DNA of 33,880 bases from Myxococcales bacterium (GTDB taxonomy: Bacteria > Myxococcota_A > Polyangia > Polyangiales > Ga0077539): assembly GCA_016792845.1 (NCBI GenBank), contig JAEUKH010000026.1, positions 1 to 33,880 on the forward strand. The letters are read 5' to 3'. Numbering within the stretch: position 1 is the stretch's first letter; each line of letters opens with the position of its first letter. Made by a program: the position numbers and the translations under genes. The notes beneath the pieces were generated by a model, which saw only the letters and a list, made by a program, of their open reading frames with translations, made no database searches and was not told where the DNA came from. Of the stretch, positions 1 to 11,731 are shown piece after piece.

Positions 1-2
1 CC

Positions 3-140
3 CGTCGCCCCACTTTAGGTCCGCGGCGCGCTGCTGCGTTGCCGGGTCTCGACGGGCCAACAGCCCGTCTTCGCCCCGTCGCCTTGCATCACTTGCGCCC
101 CTTCGCGGTGCTCGGTCCGACGACTTGGTCGCGTCTCTAG
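3..140 (+). other. Left-edge segment without a supported gene
   Basis: No gene can be supported here. One plus-strand frame is open from base 3 to a TAG at 138-140 and could be the last 45 codons of a gene entering from the left, but its third-position GC is lower than in the real genes nearby and the peptide is not recognisable. A short GC stem lies inside (GACGGGC at 51-57 pairing with GCCCGTC at 63-69, 5-nt loop). If the open frame is real, it would converge on the gene ending at 197 with the hairpin at 142-186 between them. Confidence 0.2.
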
Positions 141-141
141 C

Positions 142-186
142 AGATGTTCACACCGTCAACATTGGATGTAGACAGTGTGAACATCT
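142..186. terminator. Perfect 12-bp inverted repeat downstream of the BNR lipoprotein gene
   Basis: AGATGTTCACAC (142-153) and GTGTGAACATCT (175-186) are exact reverse complements separated by 21 nt. The structure begins 11 nt beyond the stop codon of the minus-strand gene ending at 197, which suits a transcription terminator or an mRNA 3'-end stem. The stem is only moderately GC-rich and no U-run follows on either strand, so it is not a classical intrinsic terminator. A dyad operator is the alternative. Confidence 0.4.
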
Positions 187-196
187 CAGCCCGACC

Positions 197-3021
<2,825 letters not shown>

Positions 3022-3025
<4 letters not shown>

Positions 3026-5661
3026 CGCACACCTCCGGCCCGCGACGCGACAGGGGTCTGGCGCCTCGATCGACGCCGAAGCCCGAGCACCCACGCGAGG
3101 CTCCCGAGCGCGAAGGCGAGGCCGCGCGACGAGGCGGGGCCGGGTCGCGCCGAGCAATCACCGCCGGTGCCGATCACCCGGTCGGCCACGAAGGGCGCGG
3201 CGCCGGGGTCGACGCACTGACCGCGCACGCACTGAACCCGCGGCGCGCCGGGGCAGGTGACGCCCACGCAGGGGTCGTCGACGAGGCGGCCGTTCTCGCA
3301 GATGCGACCGGGCGAGGTGCCCACATTGAGGCAGGGGTCGGCGACGCAGCGCACCGTGGCGCCGTCGACCCTGCACACCGTGCCGGGCATGCAGTTGTGA
3401 CCCTGGCAACGGTCGGCGACGCAGGCCCCGTCGGCGCAGCTCTGGCCGGGCGGGCACCGCACGTCGCCGCAGGAGCGCACGCACTGGCCGCGGTTCTGCG
3501 CGTCGAGGCGGCAGAACTGACCCGCCGCGCAGGTGGTGGTGAGGCAGGCGTTGTTCACGCACGCGGCGCCGCGGCAGACCTGGGCGCCCTCGCAGCCGAG
3601 GCCGTAACAGTTGTTCTCGACGCAGGTCGCGCGGCCGCTGCGCACGGTGCAGCTCTGCCCCATCGGGCAAGTGAGCATCGAGCAGAGGTCGACGCAGCGG
3701 CTCTCGACGCACACCTGGTTCGAGGTGCACGTCTCGTTGCCGCAGAGCGGGCGAACGCAGAAATTCTCAGCGTTGCAGACCAACCCCACGCTGCACGGAA
3801 ACTCACCCGGCAAGCACGGCGTCGCGCACCGGCACCCGATGCAGCGACCGCCGCCGGGGCAGAGCGTCGAGCTGCCCGGCGCGTCTTCGTCGACCTGGCC
3901 GTCACAGTCGTCGTCCATGCAGTTGCAGACCTCGGGGCGCGCCGAGGTGCCGCCCTCGCACCGGAGCCTGCCATCGCGACACTGCTGCCGCCCCGCCGCG
4001 CAGAGCGCGTTGCCCATGCTGTCGGTCATGCACGCGGCGCCGCCGCCCGGGTTGCCCTCGTCGATGAGCCCGTTGCAGTTGTTGTCGATGCCGTCGCACA
4101 CCTCGGCCCCGCCCACGGTCTCGCCCTCGCAGACGTAGCGCCCGCCGCGACATACGAAGCTCCCGGGGCGACACGCGCCCACGCTCGACCCGCAGGTGCC
4201 GCCCGGGGCGACGTTGTCGTCGGTCATGCCGTTGCAGTCGTTGTCTGCGCCGTCGCACACCTCGGGCCTGGGCCGCGGGGCGTTGCACACGAACGCGCCG
4301 CCGATGCAGACCTCTTGCCCGGCCCCGCAGGCCGTGCGGCAGGGGCGCGCGGCGATGCCGTCGTCGACGAGCCCGTTGCAGTCGTCATCGACGCCGTTGC
4401 AGGTCTCGGGCTGGGGTTGGGCCGCGGTGCATCCGCCGTACATGCCGTTGACGCAGGTCTCGATGCCTGAGCCGCAGCGCGACGCGCACGAGCGGGTCAG
4501 GCCGTCGTCGACGCGGCCGTTGCAATCATTGTCGCGGCCGTCGCACACCTCGGCCTGGGGCTGCGGCGCCACGCAGTCGCCCCACTGCCCGTTCGAACAA
4601 TACTGCGTGCCGGCGCCGCAGCTGGTCGAACAGGCGCGCGAGACGCCCTCGTCGACGGTGCCGTTGCAGTTGTTGTCGAAGCCGTCACAAAGCTCTTGCA
4701 CCGCCGTACCCGGGACGCACGTCTGTGGCCGCCCCGAGACGCAGGTCTCGACCGTGCGCATGCACGCCCCGACCCCGCAGGTCTGCGTGCCGAGGCCCTC
4801 GTCGACGACGCCGTTGCAGTTGTTGTCGACCCCGTCACACACCTCGGGGCGCGGGTTGCAGGTCGGCACGAGCCCGATCGAGCGCACCAAGAGGTCTTCA
4901 AAATCGTTGTCGCCGCCGCGGAAGAGATCCTCCCACCCGAAGTAGTACGAGTCTCGGAAGGTGCGCGACGTGTAGATGAGAAAGTGCACGTAATCGCCGT
5001 CATCGTTGACCGAGTTGTCGGTCGAATAGATGCGGTTGAGGGTGCTGTCGACGGGCGGGCAGTTCGGCGTGTCGCCGCCGGTGAGCTGCTCAGGCGTCAT
5101 GATGTAGAAGGCCACCGGGCCGCCGCGCCACTGGCCGTTGCGCTGGTAGCAGTCGAAGTCGAGCTCGACGATGTTGGGGTTGATCCACGTGGTGCAGGTG
5201 CCGTTCGACGGCAAGACCCGCCGCGGCCCGTCGGTGCACGGGCAGTCGCACGCGGCGACGCGGTCGCGGCAAGCGTAGATCTCGCGACGGTTCGCGAAGG
5301 TGAAGGGGCTGTCGCCGACGTTGTACCAGCCGAAGCGGTTCTGGTACCCGGCCCCCTCGCCCACGGCGGTAAACTGCGCGATCCGTCGGCCGTCGTTGCG
5401 CACCGCGGGCACGAAGGTCTGGGGCGTGATCGCCGCGTTGGTGACCGCGTTGAGCACGTTGGGCCCCTCGCCCGGCGCGGGGTTCGTCGTCGACGGCGTC
5501 GCGTTCTTGTTCAAACAGGTCTGAAGCACGTCGGTCTGCGGCACGATCTCGCCGTCGACCTGGTTGATGATGGCCTCGGCGCGTCGCGTTTGCAGCGCCG
5601 CGGCGGCTGCAACCATGACGCCCAACAAGCCTAGCGGGACCCGCTGCGAAAAGAATTTCAT
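3022..5661 (-). CDS. Secreted Cys-rich protein with DUF4114-like domain, seven MopE-type motifs and MYXO-CTERM-like anchor
   Basis: Predicted exported protein of 879 residues. The ATG at 5661 gives a good signal peptide (MKFFSQR, hydrophobic core, cleavage near AEA30); an in-frame start at 5715 would bury it. Residues about 180-262 contain YYFGWEDLFRGGDNDFEDL, typical of the DUF4114 calcium-binding-like domain. Seven MopE-type motifs (EVCDGxDNNCNGxVDEG) occupy about 272-615, followed by a Cys-rich tail of short CxxGxxC units (about 620-830). The C-terminus has a Cys-containing GGDCSARPG motif, a hydrophobic helix and an Arg cluster (LRRRSRR), matching the MYXO-CTERM layout thought to direct surface anchoring. 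It is first in a two-gene operon with the BNR lipoprotein. A structural or metal-binding surface protein is inferred; substrate unknown. Confidence 0.88.
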
Positions 5662-5744
5662 AAAGCGCCGACCTTGCACCCATTCTCCCACCTTCTTGCG
5701 CGCCCCGACAAGCACGACACGCCTGCCCTAGAGCAATCTCCCCT

Positions 5745-5761
5745 GCGCACGATGCGTGCGC
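5745..5761. promoter_or_regulatory. GCGCAC-N5-GTGCGC dyad in a divergent intergenic region
   Basis: A perfect 6-bp inverted repeat with a 5-nt spacer lies in the 144-bp region between the divergent genes starting at 5661 and 5806. Its place and geometry fit a dimeric regulator site, but such dyads arise by chance in GC-rich DNA and no regulator gene is adjacent. Confidence 0.2.
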
Positions 5762-5784
5762 TCGCGCCGCGGAGCCCGTGGCGG

Positions 5785-5790
5785 TACCCT
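5785..5790 (+). promoter_or_regulatory. Candidate -10 element TACCCT
   Basis: TAnnnT hexamer 15 nt before the ATG at 5806. No Shine-Dalgarno sequence is visible between it and the start. A sigma-70-type -10 here would give a leader of only about 8 nt. Confidence 0.35.
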
Positions 5791-5805
5791 CGGGCCCGGT
5801 CACCC

Positions 5806-7377
5806 ATGAGCCACGACCCGCGCGCCCTCGACGCGGCGCCCGACGCCGAGCGCCTGCGGCTCTTCGAGTCGGTCGTCGTCAACGCACACGACGCCGTGGT
5901 CATCACCGAGGCCGAGCCCATCAGCGCCCCAGGGCCGCGCATCGTCTACGTGAACCAATCGTTCACCCGCGTCACGGGCTACACCCCCGACGAGGTGCTC
6001 GGCCGGAGCCCGCGGATCCTCCAGGGCCCTCGCACCGCCCGGGCGGCCCTCGACCGCATCCGACGCGCCCTCGAGCGCTGGGAGCCGGTCACCGTCGAGC
6101 TCGTGAACTATCGCAAAGACGGCAGCGAGTTCGTGGTCGAGAACAGCATCATGCCCGTGGCCAACGCCGACGGGTGGTTCACGCACTGGGTGAGCATCCA
6201 GCGCGACATCACCGACCGGCACCGCGCCGAGGCCGAGCTGCGCGAGAGCGAGGAGTTCTTCCGCGAGGCCTTCGACGCCGGGCCCCTCGGCATGGCCGTG
6301 CTCGACCTCGACGACCGTATTCTTCAGTCAAATCGAAAGCTTGCAGACCTCTTGGGTTTGAGCCCCGAGGCGGTGCTCGGCCGCGGCCTCTCGCGCTTCG
6401 CGCACCCCGACGACGCCGACCGCGACGCCCTCGACGCGCTGAGGCTCTTGCGCGGCGAGGTCGAGTCGTACCACGTCGACAAGCGGCTCCTGCGGGCCGA
6501 CGGGCAGCAGCGCTGGGCCCGCATCACCTCGGCCCGTGTGCGCGACGGGGGTGGGCGCCTCATGCACCTCCTCGCGATGGTCGAAGACATCACCGAGCAG
6601 CGGGCCGACCGCGAGGCGCTCGTGCGGGCGCGCGACCAGGCCGAGCGGGCGGCGCGGGCGCGGGCGGCCTTTCTGGCCACGATCTCGCACGAGCTGCGCA
6701 CCCCGCTCCACGCGGTGTTGGGCTTCGGCCGGGTGCTCTCGCGCGAGACCCACGGGCCGCTCAACGACGCGCAGCGGAGCTACGTCGGGCACATCGTCGA
6801 GAGCGGCGAGCACATGGCGCGGCTCGTCGACGAGCTCCTCGATCTTCGGCGCCACGAGGGCGCGACGGAGGCCTTGGTGACGCGCCCTACCGAGGCCGGG
6901 CCGATGATCGCGCGGGCCCTCCGCATGGCGGGGCCCTTGATTGACGAGCGGCATCACCGCGTGGCGGTGGCGCTCGACGAGGGGCTGCCGCGGGTCGAGG
7001 TCGAGGCCGACGCGACGGTCCAGGTGCTGGTGAATTTGCTTTCGAACGCGGCGCGGTACACGCCTGCGGGGGGCGACATCGTGGTGCGCGGGGCCCTCGA
7101 CGCCGAGGCCGCGCGGGTGCGGCTCTCGGTCGAAGACAACGGCATCGGCATCGCGCCCGAAGACCGCGAGAAGATCTTCGACTACCTCGCGCAGGTTCAG
7201 TCGCCCGAGGCGGTGGCGCTCCGCAAAACGCAGCGCGGCACGGGGCTCGGGTTGGCCATCGCGCGGGCCATCACCCGTCGCCTCGGGGGCAGCCTGAGCG
7301 TCGCGGCGGCGCCGGTCCGGGGGTCGGTGTTCACCCTGAGCCTGCCGGTCGCCGAAGACCCGCGAGAGGGCCTGTAG
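5806..7377 (+). CDS. PAS-PAS sensor histidine kinase
   Basis: Cytoplasmic sensor kinase of 523 residues with no signal peptide or membrane segment. Two PAS/PAC units (about 17-135 and 150-265) precede a HisKA domain with SHELRTP (His295) and a HATPase domain with N-box NLLSNAARY (Asn414), DNGIGI (445-449) and GTGLGLAIA (478-485). PAS1 closely follows the LOV pattern (NQSFTRVTGY then GRSPRILQG at 66-74), but the flavin-adduct Cys of GRNCRFLQG is Pro69, so a classical LOV photocycle is not expected. The ATG at 5806 is preferred because it precedes PAS1 and follows a TACCCT hexamer; in-frame starts at 5674 and 5752 add unconserved sequence. No response regulator is adjacent apart from the receiver-kinase hybrid downstream, a possible partner. 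Confidence 0.9.
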   Translation: MSHDPRALDAAPDAERLRLFESVVVNAHDAVVITEAEPISAPGPRIVYVNQSFTRVTGYTPDEVLGRSPRILQGPRTARAALDRIRRALERWEPVTVELVNYRKDGSEFVVENSIMPVANADGWFTHWVSIQRDITDRHRAEAELRESEEFFREAFDAGPLGMAVLDLDDRILQSNRKLADLLGLSPEAVLGRGLSRFAHPDDADRDALDALRLLRGEVESYHVDKRLLRADGQQRWARITSARVRDGGGRLMHLLAMVEDITEQRADREALVRARDQAERAARARAAFLATISHELRTPLHAVLGFGRVLSRETHGPLNDAQRSYVGHIVESGEHMARLVDELLDLRRHEGATEALVTRPTEAGPMIARALRMAGPLIDERHHRVAVALDEGLPRVEVEADATVQVLVNLLSNAARYTPAGGDIVVRGALDAEAARVRLSVEDNGIGIAPEDREKIFDYLAQVQSPEAVALRKTQRGTGLGLAIARAITRRLGGSLSVAAAPVRGSVFTLSLPVAEDPREGL

Positions 7378-7494
7378 TTCGGCGGAGCCGCGGGGTTTTG
7401 CGGCGGCGCTACGGCCGAGCTTCGAGCCTTTGCATGCGTTCGAAACACTTTGCGCGAACCTTGCTGCCCTCTTTTCGTGAGGCCAGAGCGTGGG

Positions 7495-7500
7495 TAGGGT
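7495..7500 (+). promoter_or_regulatory. Candidate -10 element TAGGGT
   Basis: TAnnnT hexamer ending 7 nt before the ATG at 7508. With normal initiation 6-7 nt downstream, the transcript would start at or beside the ATG (leaderless). It also argues against the in-frame GTG at 7490. Confidence 0.35.
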
Positions 7501-7507
7501 CGCGGCG

Positions 7508-8668
7508 ATGCCACTGTCGGGCGTAGGTGTTCCGCGGATTCCGAAGGTGCTGGTGGTCGACGATGAGGAGACCAACCGGGTGCTCCTCGACGCGGTGCTC
7601 TCGCCCGAGGGGTACGAGGTGTTGCAAGCCGCGAGCGGCGAAGAGGCGCTCGGGCGTATCGCCAACGGCGAGGCCGACCTCGTGCTCCTCGACATGATGA
7701 TGCCGGGACTCGACGGCATCGAGACCTGCGAGCGCATCCGGCAACACCCGCGGGGCCTCGACCTGCCCGTGGTGTTTCTCACCGCCTACGGCGACCGCGA
7801 CGCGCGCATCCGGGCCAAGCGCGCCGGGGCCGATGAGTTTCTGACCAAGCCCCTCGACGAGGCCGAGCTCCTGGTGCGCATCAAGAACCTCCTCGCCGCC
7901 AAGGCCTGGCACGACCTCCGCGAGCGTCAGCGCGAGCTCCTTGAGCGCGAGCTCGAGCGCCGCGCCGAGCTCCTCTTGCGGGCCGAGCGCCTCGCCACCC
8001 TGGGCACCCTCGCGGGCGCGGTGGGGCACGAGCTCAACAACGCCAACATGGTGTTCAACTTCGCCCTCCACGCGCTCGAGAAGCGCATCGAGGCGGGCGA
8101 GCTCCCCGGGGCCGACGACCTCGCGGCGCTCAAGCGGGTCTACAAGACCGTGAGCCTCCACGCCTCGCAGCTCTTGTCGCTCGGGCGCCCGGGGCCCGAC
8201 CGGGTCGAGATGATCGACCTCGCGGCGCTCCTCGGCGAGCTCGTCTCGACGCTGCGCGCGGTGGGTCGGCTGCGTCAGATCGAGGTGCTCGTGGCCCTGC
8301 CCGAAGAGGGCGCCACGGTGCTCGCGAGCCGCACCCGGATCGAGCAGGTGTTCATGAACCTCCTGGTCAACGCGAGCGACGCGCTGAGCGACGTGCGCGA
8401 CCGCCCCAAGACCCTGACGGTGCGCGTCGAGGCGATGCCGGGCGACCGCCTGCGCTGCGTGGTGGCCGACAACGGCGTGGGCGTCGAGGCCGAGTGCCTA
8501 GAGCGGGTCTTCGAGCCGTACTTCACGACCAAGCCCGTGGGGCGCGGCACGGGCCTCGGGCTGCCGGTGGTTCAACAGATCGTGAGCGCGTACGGGGGCA
8601 CCGTGAGCCTAGAGAGCGCCCCCGACCGCGGGGCCCGGTTCACCTTCGATCTGCCCGGATACTCGTGA
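7508..8668 (+). CDS. Receiver-histidine kinase hybrid (N-terminal REC)
   Basis: Soluble two-component protein of 386 residues. The N-terminal receiver has the acidic pair VDDEE (18-20), phospho-acceptor Asp62 (LLDMMMPG), LTAY (91-94) and Lys114 (TKP). A charged helical linker (133-165, probably coiled coil) leads to a kinase core with GHELNN (His174), N-box NLLVNASDA (Asn288), DNGVGV (321-326) and GTGLGLPVV (347-355), ending in TFDLPG. REC before kinase suggests it receives a signal by phosphotransfer or small-molecule input and relays it through its own kinase. The ATG at 7508 is preferred over the GTG at 7490. It lies 130 bp downstream of another kinase in the same orientation; a phosphorelay between the two is possible but unproven. 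Confidence 0.9.
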   Translation: MPLSGVGVPRIPKVLVVDDEETNRVLLDAVLSPEGYEVLQAASGEEALGRIANGEADLVLLDMMMPGLDGIETCERIRQHPRGLDLPVVFLTAYGDRDARIRAKRAGADEFLTKPLDEAELLVRIKNLLAAKAWHDLRERQRELLERELERRAELLLRAERLATLGTLAGAVGHELNNANMVFNFALHALEKRIEAGELPGADDLAALKRVYKTVSLHASQLLSLGRPGPDRVEMIDLAALLGELVSTLRAVGRLRQIEVLVALPEEGATVLASRTRIEQVFMNLLVNASDALSDVRDRPKTLTVRVEAMPGDRLRCVVADNGVGVEAECLERVFEPYFTTKPVGRGTGLGLPVVQQIVSAYGGTVSLESAPDRGARFTFDLPGYS

Positions 8669-8691
8669 TCGCGCGCGGTCGACAAAGTTGA

Positions 8692-8697
8692 TACCGT
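8692..8697 (+). promoter_or_regulatory. Candidate -10 element TACCGT
   Basis: TAnnnT hexamer with 10 nt to the GTG start at 8708. No Shine-Dalgarno lies between, so a leader of a few nucleotides at most is predicted. Confidence 0.35.
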
Positions 8698-8707
8698 CGT
8701 CCGCAGC

Positions 8708-10447
8708 GTGAACGACGAGACCGATGCGCCACGGATGTCGCTCGCCCCGGCTCAGCATCGGGTGCCCGACGACGACCACGACGACCACATCTTTGGCGTG
8801 CGCGTGCCCGCGCCGGTGCGGGTCTGGGTGGTGCCCTTCGCGGTGCTCTCGGTCGCGGCCTTTGTGATGTTCTTCCTCGGGTATTGGCTCGACGCGCGGG
8901 CCAACCCGAAGGCGCCGGGGCTCTGGCGGCTCGTGACCCACGTCGAGGGCACCGAGGCGGTGGGCATCCTCGGCAACGTCGGCCAGGTGACCTCGCAGAT
9001 CCTGGGCGTGGCCATCTCGGTGGTGGCCATCATCGTCGAGCTCGCGTCGACCCGGTACACCCACCGGATCACCGAGCTGTTCTTCCGCGAGCCGATTAAT
9101 TTCGCGGTGATGGGGCTCTTCGTGATCGCCGGGCTCGACGGCATGTGGGTGTCGCTGCTCTTCCGCGACGGCTTCGTGCCGACGGCGGGCACGCTCATCG
9201 CGATGCTCTTGATGACGGTCTCGACGCTGCTCCTTTTGCCTTACTTCGCATACGTCTTTTACTTTCTAAACCCGATGAACGTGGTGCGCAGGCTGCGCGC
9301 CGTGACCCTCGGGGCGATCCGGGTGGCCGAGCGCAAGTCGAGCCGCATCGCGCTGCGCATCTCGACCTACCAGCGCGCCGCCGCCGACGGGGCCGAGCAG
9401 CTCGCCGACGTGGTGCTCAACGCCATGAGCAACCACGACGGCACCATCGCCATCGCGTCGGTGAACGCGCTCGGCGAGCTCGGGCGCGACTACCTCGACG
9501 TGAAGGGCGCCCTGCCGCCCGACTGGTTCACCATCGCCGAGGCCGTGGCCGAGAACCCCGATTTTGTCTCCATGAGCCAAGAGATGTTGCGGCAAATCCG
9601 GCGCGAAGAGAGCTGGTTCGAGTTCAAGCTCTTGCGTCAGTTTCAGGCCATCTATCAGGCCGGGCTCAACGGCAACCGCGAGCTTTGCTATGTGGTCGCG
9701 ATTCACACCCGCGAGCTGGCCGAGCACGCCTTCGCCGTGAATCAACCGCAGGTGGTCGAGCTCTGCATCAAGTTCTTCAACACCTACCTCCGCTCGACGG
9801 TGAATCAGAACGACGTTCGCACGGCCTTCAACGTCTTCAATCAGTATCGCCTCCTGGCCGAGGCGGCGCTCGAGCGGGGCCAGGGGCGCTTCGCCGTCGA
9901 TGTCGCCCGGTACTTCAAGTATTACGGCCAGCTCGCGTTTCACAAAGACCTCGGCTTCGTGCTCGAGACTGCCGCGTACGACCTCTGTCACCTCAACGAG
10001 CTGGCCTTCGACCTCGCGAGCCCTGAGCGCATCGAGCTCCTCAAGGTGTTTCTTCAGGTCGACAAAGAGGGCGAAGGGGCCGCCAAAGAGGCCTCGCTGA
10101 AGGGCGTCCGCAAGGCGCAGGTGAAGCTCGCGACGTACTACCTCTTGCGCGGTGACGCCCCGGCGGCGCGCGAGGTCTTCCATGACATGCGCCACGAGCA
10201 GCCCGTGCGGCTCGCGTCGATCCGCGACGAGATGCTCTCGGTGAGCTCGCCCTATTTCTGGGAGATCACCGACCGCGGCACCAATTTCGATTTCATCAGC
10301 GACGACCGAAAGGGCAAGCTGGTCGAGTTCTTCGCGTGGTTCGGCAGCGCCATCCCCTCGCAGCGGGTGAGCCTCGTGCCGGCCGAAGCGCAGCCGCCCT
10401 CGACGGCCCTCCCCGACGACGTCGCCTCGGCGCAGCTCGTGCGTTAA
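8708..10447 (+). CDS. DUF2254-like four-helix membrane protein with long cytoplasmic domain
   Basis: Inner-membrane protein of 579 residues. Four hydrophobic helices lie at about 38-61, 92-113, 130-152 and 160-187. The second helix and the segment after it (VAISVVAIIVELASTRYTHR, then a loop and VMGLFVIAGL) match the layout of the DUF2254 predicted membrane family, though sequence similarity judged by eye is partial. The N-terminus has an acidic/His-rich patch (DDDHDDH, 21-27) that could bind metal. The ~390-residue C-terminal part is soluble and probably helical, without recognised motifs. The GTG at 8708 is chosen because a TACCGT hexamer precedes it; an ATG follows at 8735. Function unknown. 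Confidence 0.8.
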   Translation: MNDETDAPRMSLAPAQHRVPDDDHDDHIFGVRVPAPVRVWVVPFAVLSVAAFVMFFLGYWLDARANPKAPGLWRLVTHVEGTEAVGILGNVGQVTSQILGVAISVVAIIVELASTRYTHRITELFFREPINFAVMGLFVIAGLDGMWVSLLFRDGFVPTAGTLIAMLLMTVSTLLLLPYFAYVFYFLNPMNVVRRLRAVTLGAIRVAERKSSRIALRISTYQRAAADGAEQLADVVLNAMSNHDGTIAIASVNALGELGRDYLDVKGALPPDWFTIAEAVAENPDFVSMSQEMLRQIRREESWFEFKLLRQFQAIYQAGLNGNRELCYVVAIHTRELAEHAFAVNQPQVVELCIKFFNTYLRSTVNQNDVRTAFNVFNQYRLLAEAALERGQGRFAVDVARYFKYYGQLAFHKDLGFVLETAAYDLCHLNELAFDLASPERIELLKVFLQVDKEGEGAAKEASLKGVRKAQVKLATYYLLRGDAPAAREVFHDMRHEQPVRLASIRDEMLSVSSPYFWEITDRGTNFDFISDDRKGKLVEFFAWFGSAIPSQRVSLVPAEAQPPSTALPDDVASAQLVR

Positions 10448-10481
10448 GCGGCGGAGCCTTCACCGCGGCACACAACGTGCG

Positions 10482-10487
10482 TACGCT
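10482..10487 (+). promoter_or_regulatory. Candidate -10 element TACGCT
   Basis: TAnnnT hexamer ending 9 nt before the ATG at 10497, again too close for a leader containing a ribosome binding site. Confidence 0.35.
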
Positions 10488-10496
10488 CTCGGCACG

Positions 10497-11729
10497 ATGT
10501 CGCACCGTCTCGCCTTGGCCGTTTGTGTCGCCAGCCTCGGGTTCGCCCGCCTCGCCTCGGCGCAGACGCCGCCGCCAGAGGGCCCGCCCGTCGCGACGCC
10601 CGCCCCGTGGCAGCTGAGCCCGCCGTCGAGCCTCACGGTCTCGGCCGACGACCAGCGGCTCATCGACCGCGCGCGGGGGCTCGTGGTGGGCGGCCGTTAC
10701 ACCGACGCGCGGCAGCTCATTGACGCGCGCTTCGCGCAGACCAACCTCTCGCCGTACTCGGCCCTCGGGGTCTTGCGGCAGCTGAGCGTCGACCTTGAGG
10801 CGCGCCCCGCTGCGGCCCCCGACGAAGACGAAGAGCAGAACTCAGACGCGCCCCGCGCGCGCTCGTCGGCCGAGGCGTTTTCGATGTACTCTTCGCTCTT
10901 CTTGGCGGGCGTCGGCACCGGGGTCTACATCGACGTCGTGGCCGACTTCGACGAAGCTCGGAGCGCAGTGTGGACGCCCATCCTCCTCGGCGCCGCGGGC
11001 CTCGGGGGCGCGTACCTCCTCGACCGCGGGCACCCCATCCGTGCGGGCCGCGGCTACGCGCTGAGCGCAGGCGCGACCCTGGGCCTCGGCGCGGGCATCG
11101 CGCTCTCGGTCTACTTCGACGAGGCGCGCACCTTCTGCGGCGAGGTCGACCCGCTCACGGGCTTCGGGTACTGCGACGACGGCACCGCCCTCGCGAGCAC
11201 CGTGTGGCTGACCTCGCTCGCGTCGATGGGCCTCGGGTACGGCCTCGCGGTGGCCACCAACCCGCGGCCTTCGAGCGTGGCCTTCGTCAACGCGACGGGC
11301 CTCTACGGCGGCGTCATGGGCCTCATGACGTCGGCGATCGCGCGCACCGACGACGAGGGCTTTCCGTTGGGCTTTCTGGTAGGCGAGGGGCTCGGCGCGG
11401 GGCTCGGCGCGCTCGGCGCGACCTTCCTCCAACCCACGGCCTCACAGAACCGCTGGATGAACCTCGGCGTGCTGGTCGGCGGCCTCCTCGGCGCGGGCAT
11501 CGCGGTGCTGCCCACTGACACCTACGACGGCCCCGAAGTGCCCCTCGCCATCGTGCAGCTCGGCATGATCGGCGGCGGCATCGGCGGCTACCTCCTCGGC
11601 GATCGGCGCGGGCACACGCCCCCAGCCCGAGGGCGCGCGGGGGCCACCGACCGCTTCGCGATGACGCCCGGCGTGAGCCCCGTGCTCGGCGGCGCGAGCT
11701 TCGGCGTCAACTTCCCAAATCTCCTGTAA
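10497..11729 (+). CDS. Exported Gly/Ala-rich protein of unknown function with several hydrophobic segments
   Basis: Not recognised. The 410-residue product starts with a signal peptide (MSHRLALAVCVASLGF, cleavage near SAQ23). Residues about 45-100 look like a short helical repeat unit (DQRLIDRARGLVVGGRYTDA), followed by an acidic linker (PDEDEEQ) and a C-terminal half with many Gly-rich hydrophobic stretches, for example around LLGAAGLGGAYLLDRG, ATLGLGAGIALSV and LGVLVGGLLGAGIAVL. This could be a multi-helix membrane protein or an outer-membrane-associated domain. The stop lies only 2 bp from the stop of the convergent yggS gene, leaving no room for a dedicated terminator. Confidence 0.75.
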   Translation: MSHRLALAVCVASLGFARLASAQTPPPEGPPVATPAPWQLSPPSSLTVSADDQRLIDRARGLVVGGRYTDARQLIDARFAQTNLSPYSALGVLRQLSVDLEARPAAAPDEDEEQNSDAPRARSSAEAFSMYSSLFLAGVGTGVYIDVVADFDEARSAVWTPILLGAAGLGGAYLLDRGHPIRAGRGYALSAGATLGLGAGIALSVYFDEARTFCGEVDPLTGFGYCDDGTALASTVWLTSLASMGLGYGLAVATNPRPSSVAFVNATGLYGGVMGLMTSAIARTDDEGFPLGFLVGEGLGAGLGALGATFLQPTASQNRWMNLGVLVGGLLGAGIAVLPTDTYDGPEVPLAIVQLGMIGGGIGGYLLGDRRGHTPPARGRAGATDRFAMTPGVSPVLGGASFGVNFPNLL

Positions 11730-11731
11730 AA

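Noticed and set aside
51..69. GC-rich 7-bp stem as an intrinsic terminator
   Set aside because: No U-run follows, and short GC stems are frequent by chance at this base composition.
5806..7377. Blue-light LOV photoreceptor kinase
   Set aside because: The adduct-forming cysteine is replaced by proline, so only a LOV-like PAS can be claimed.
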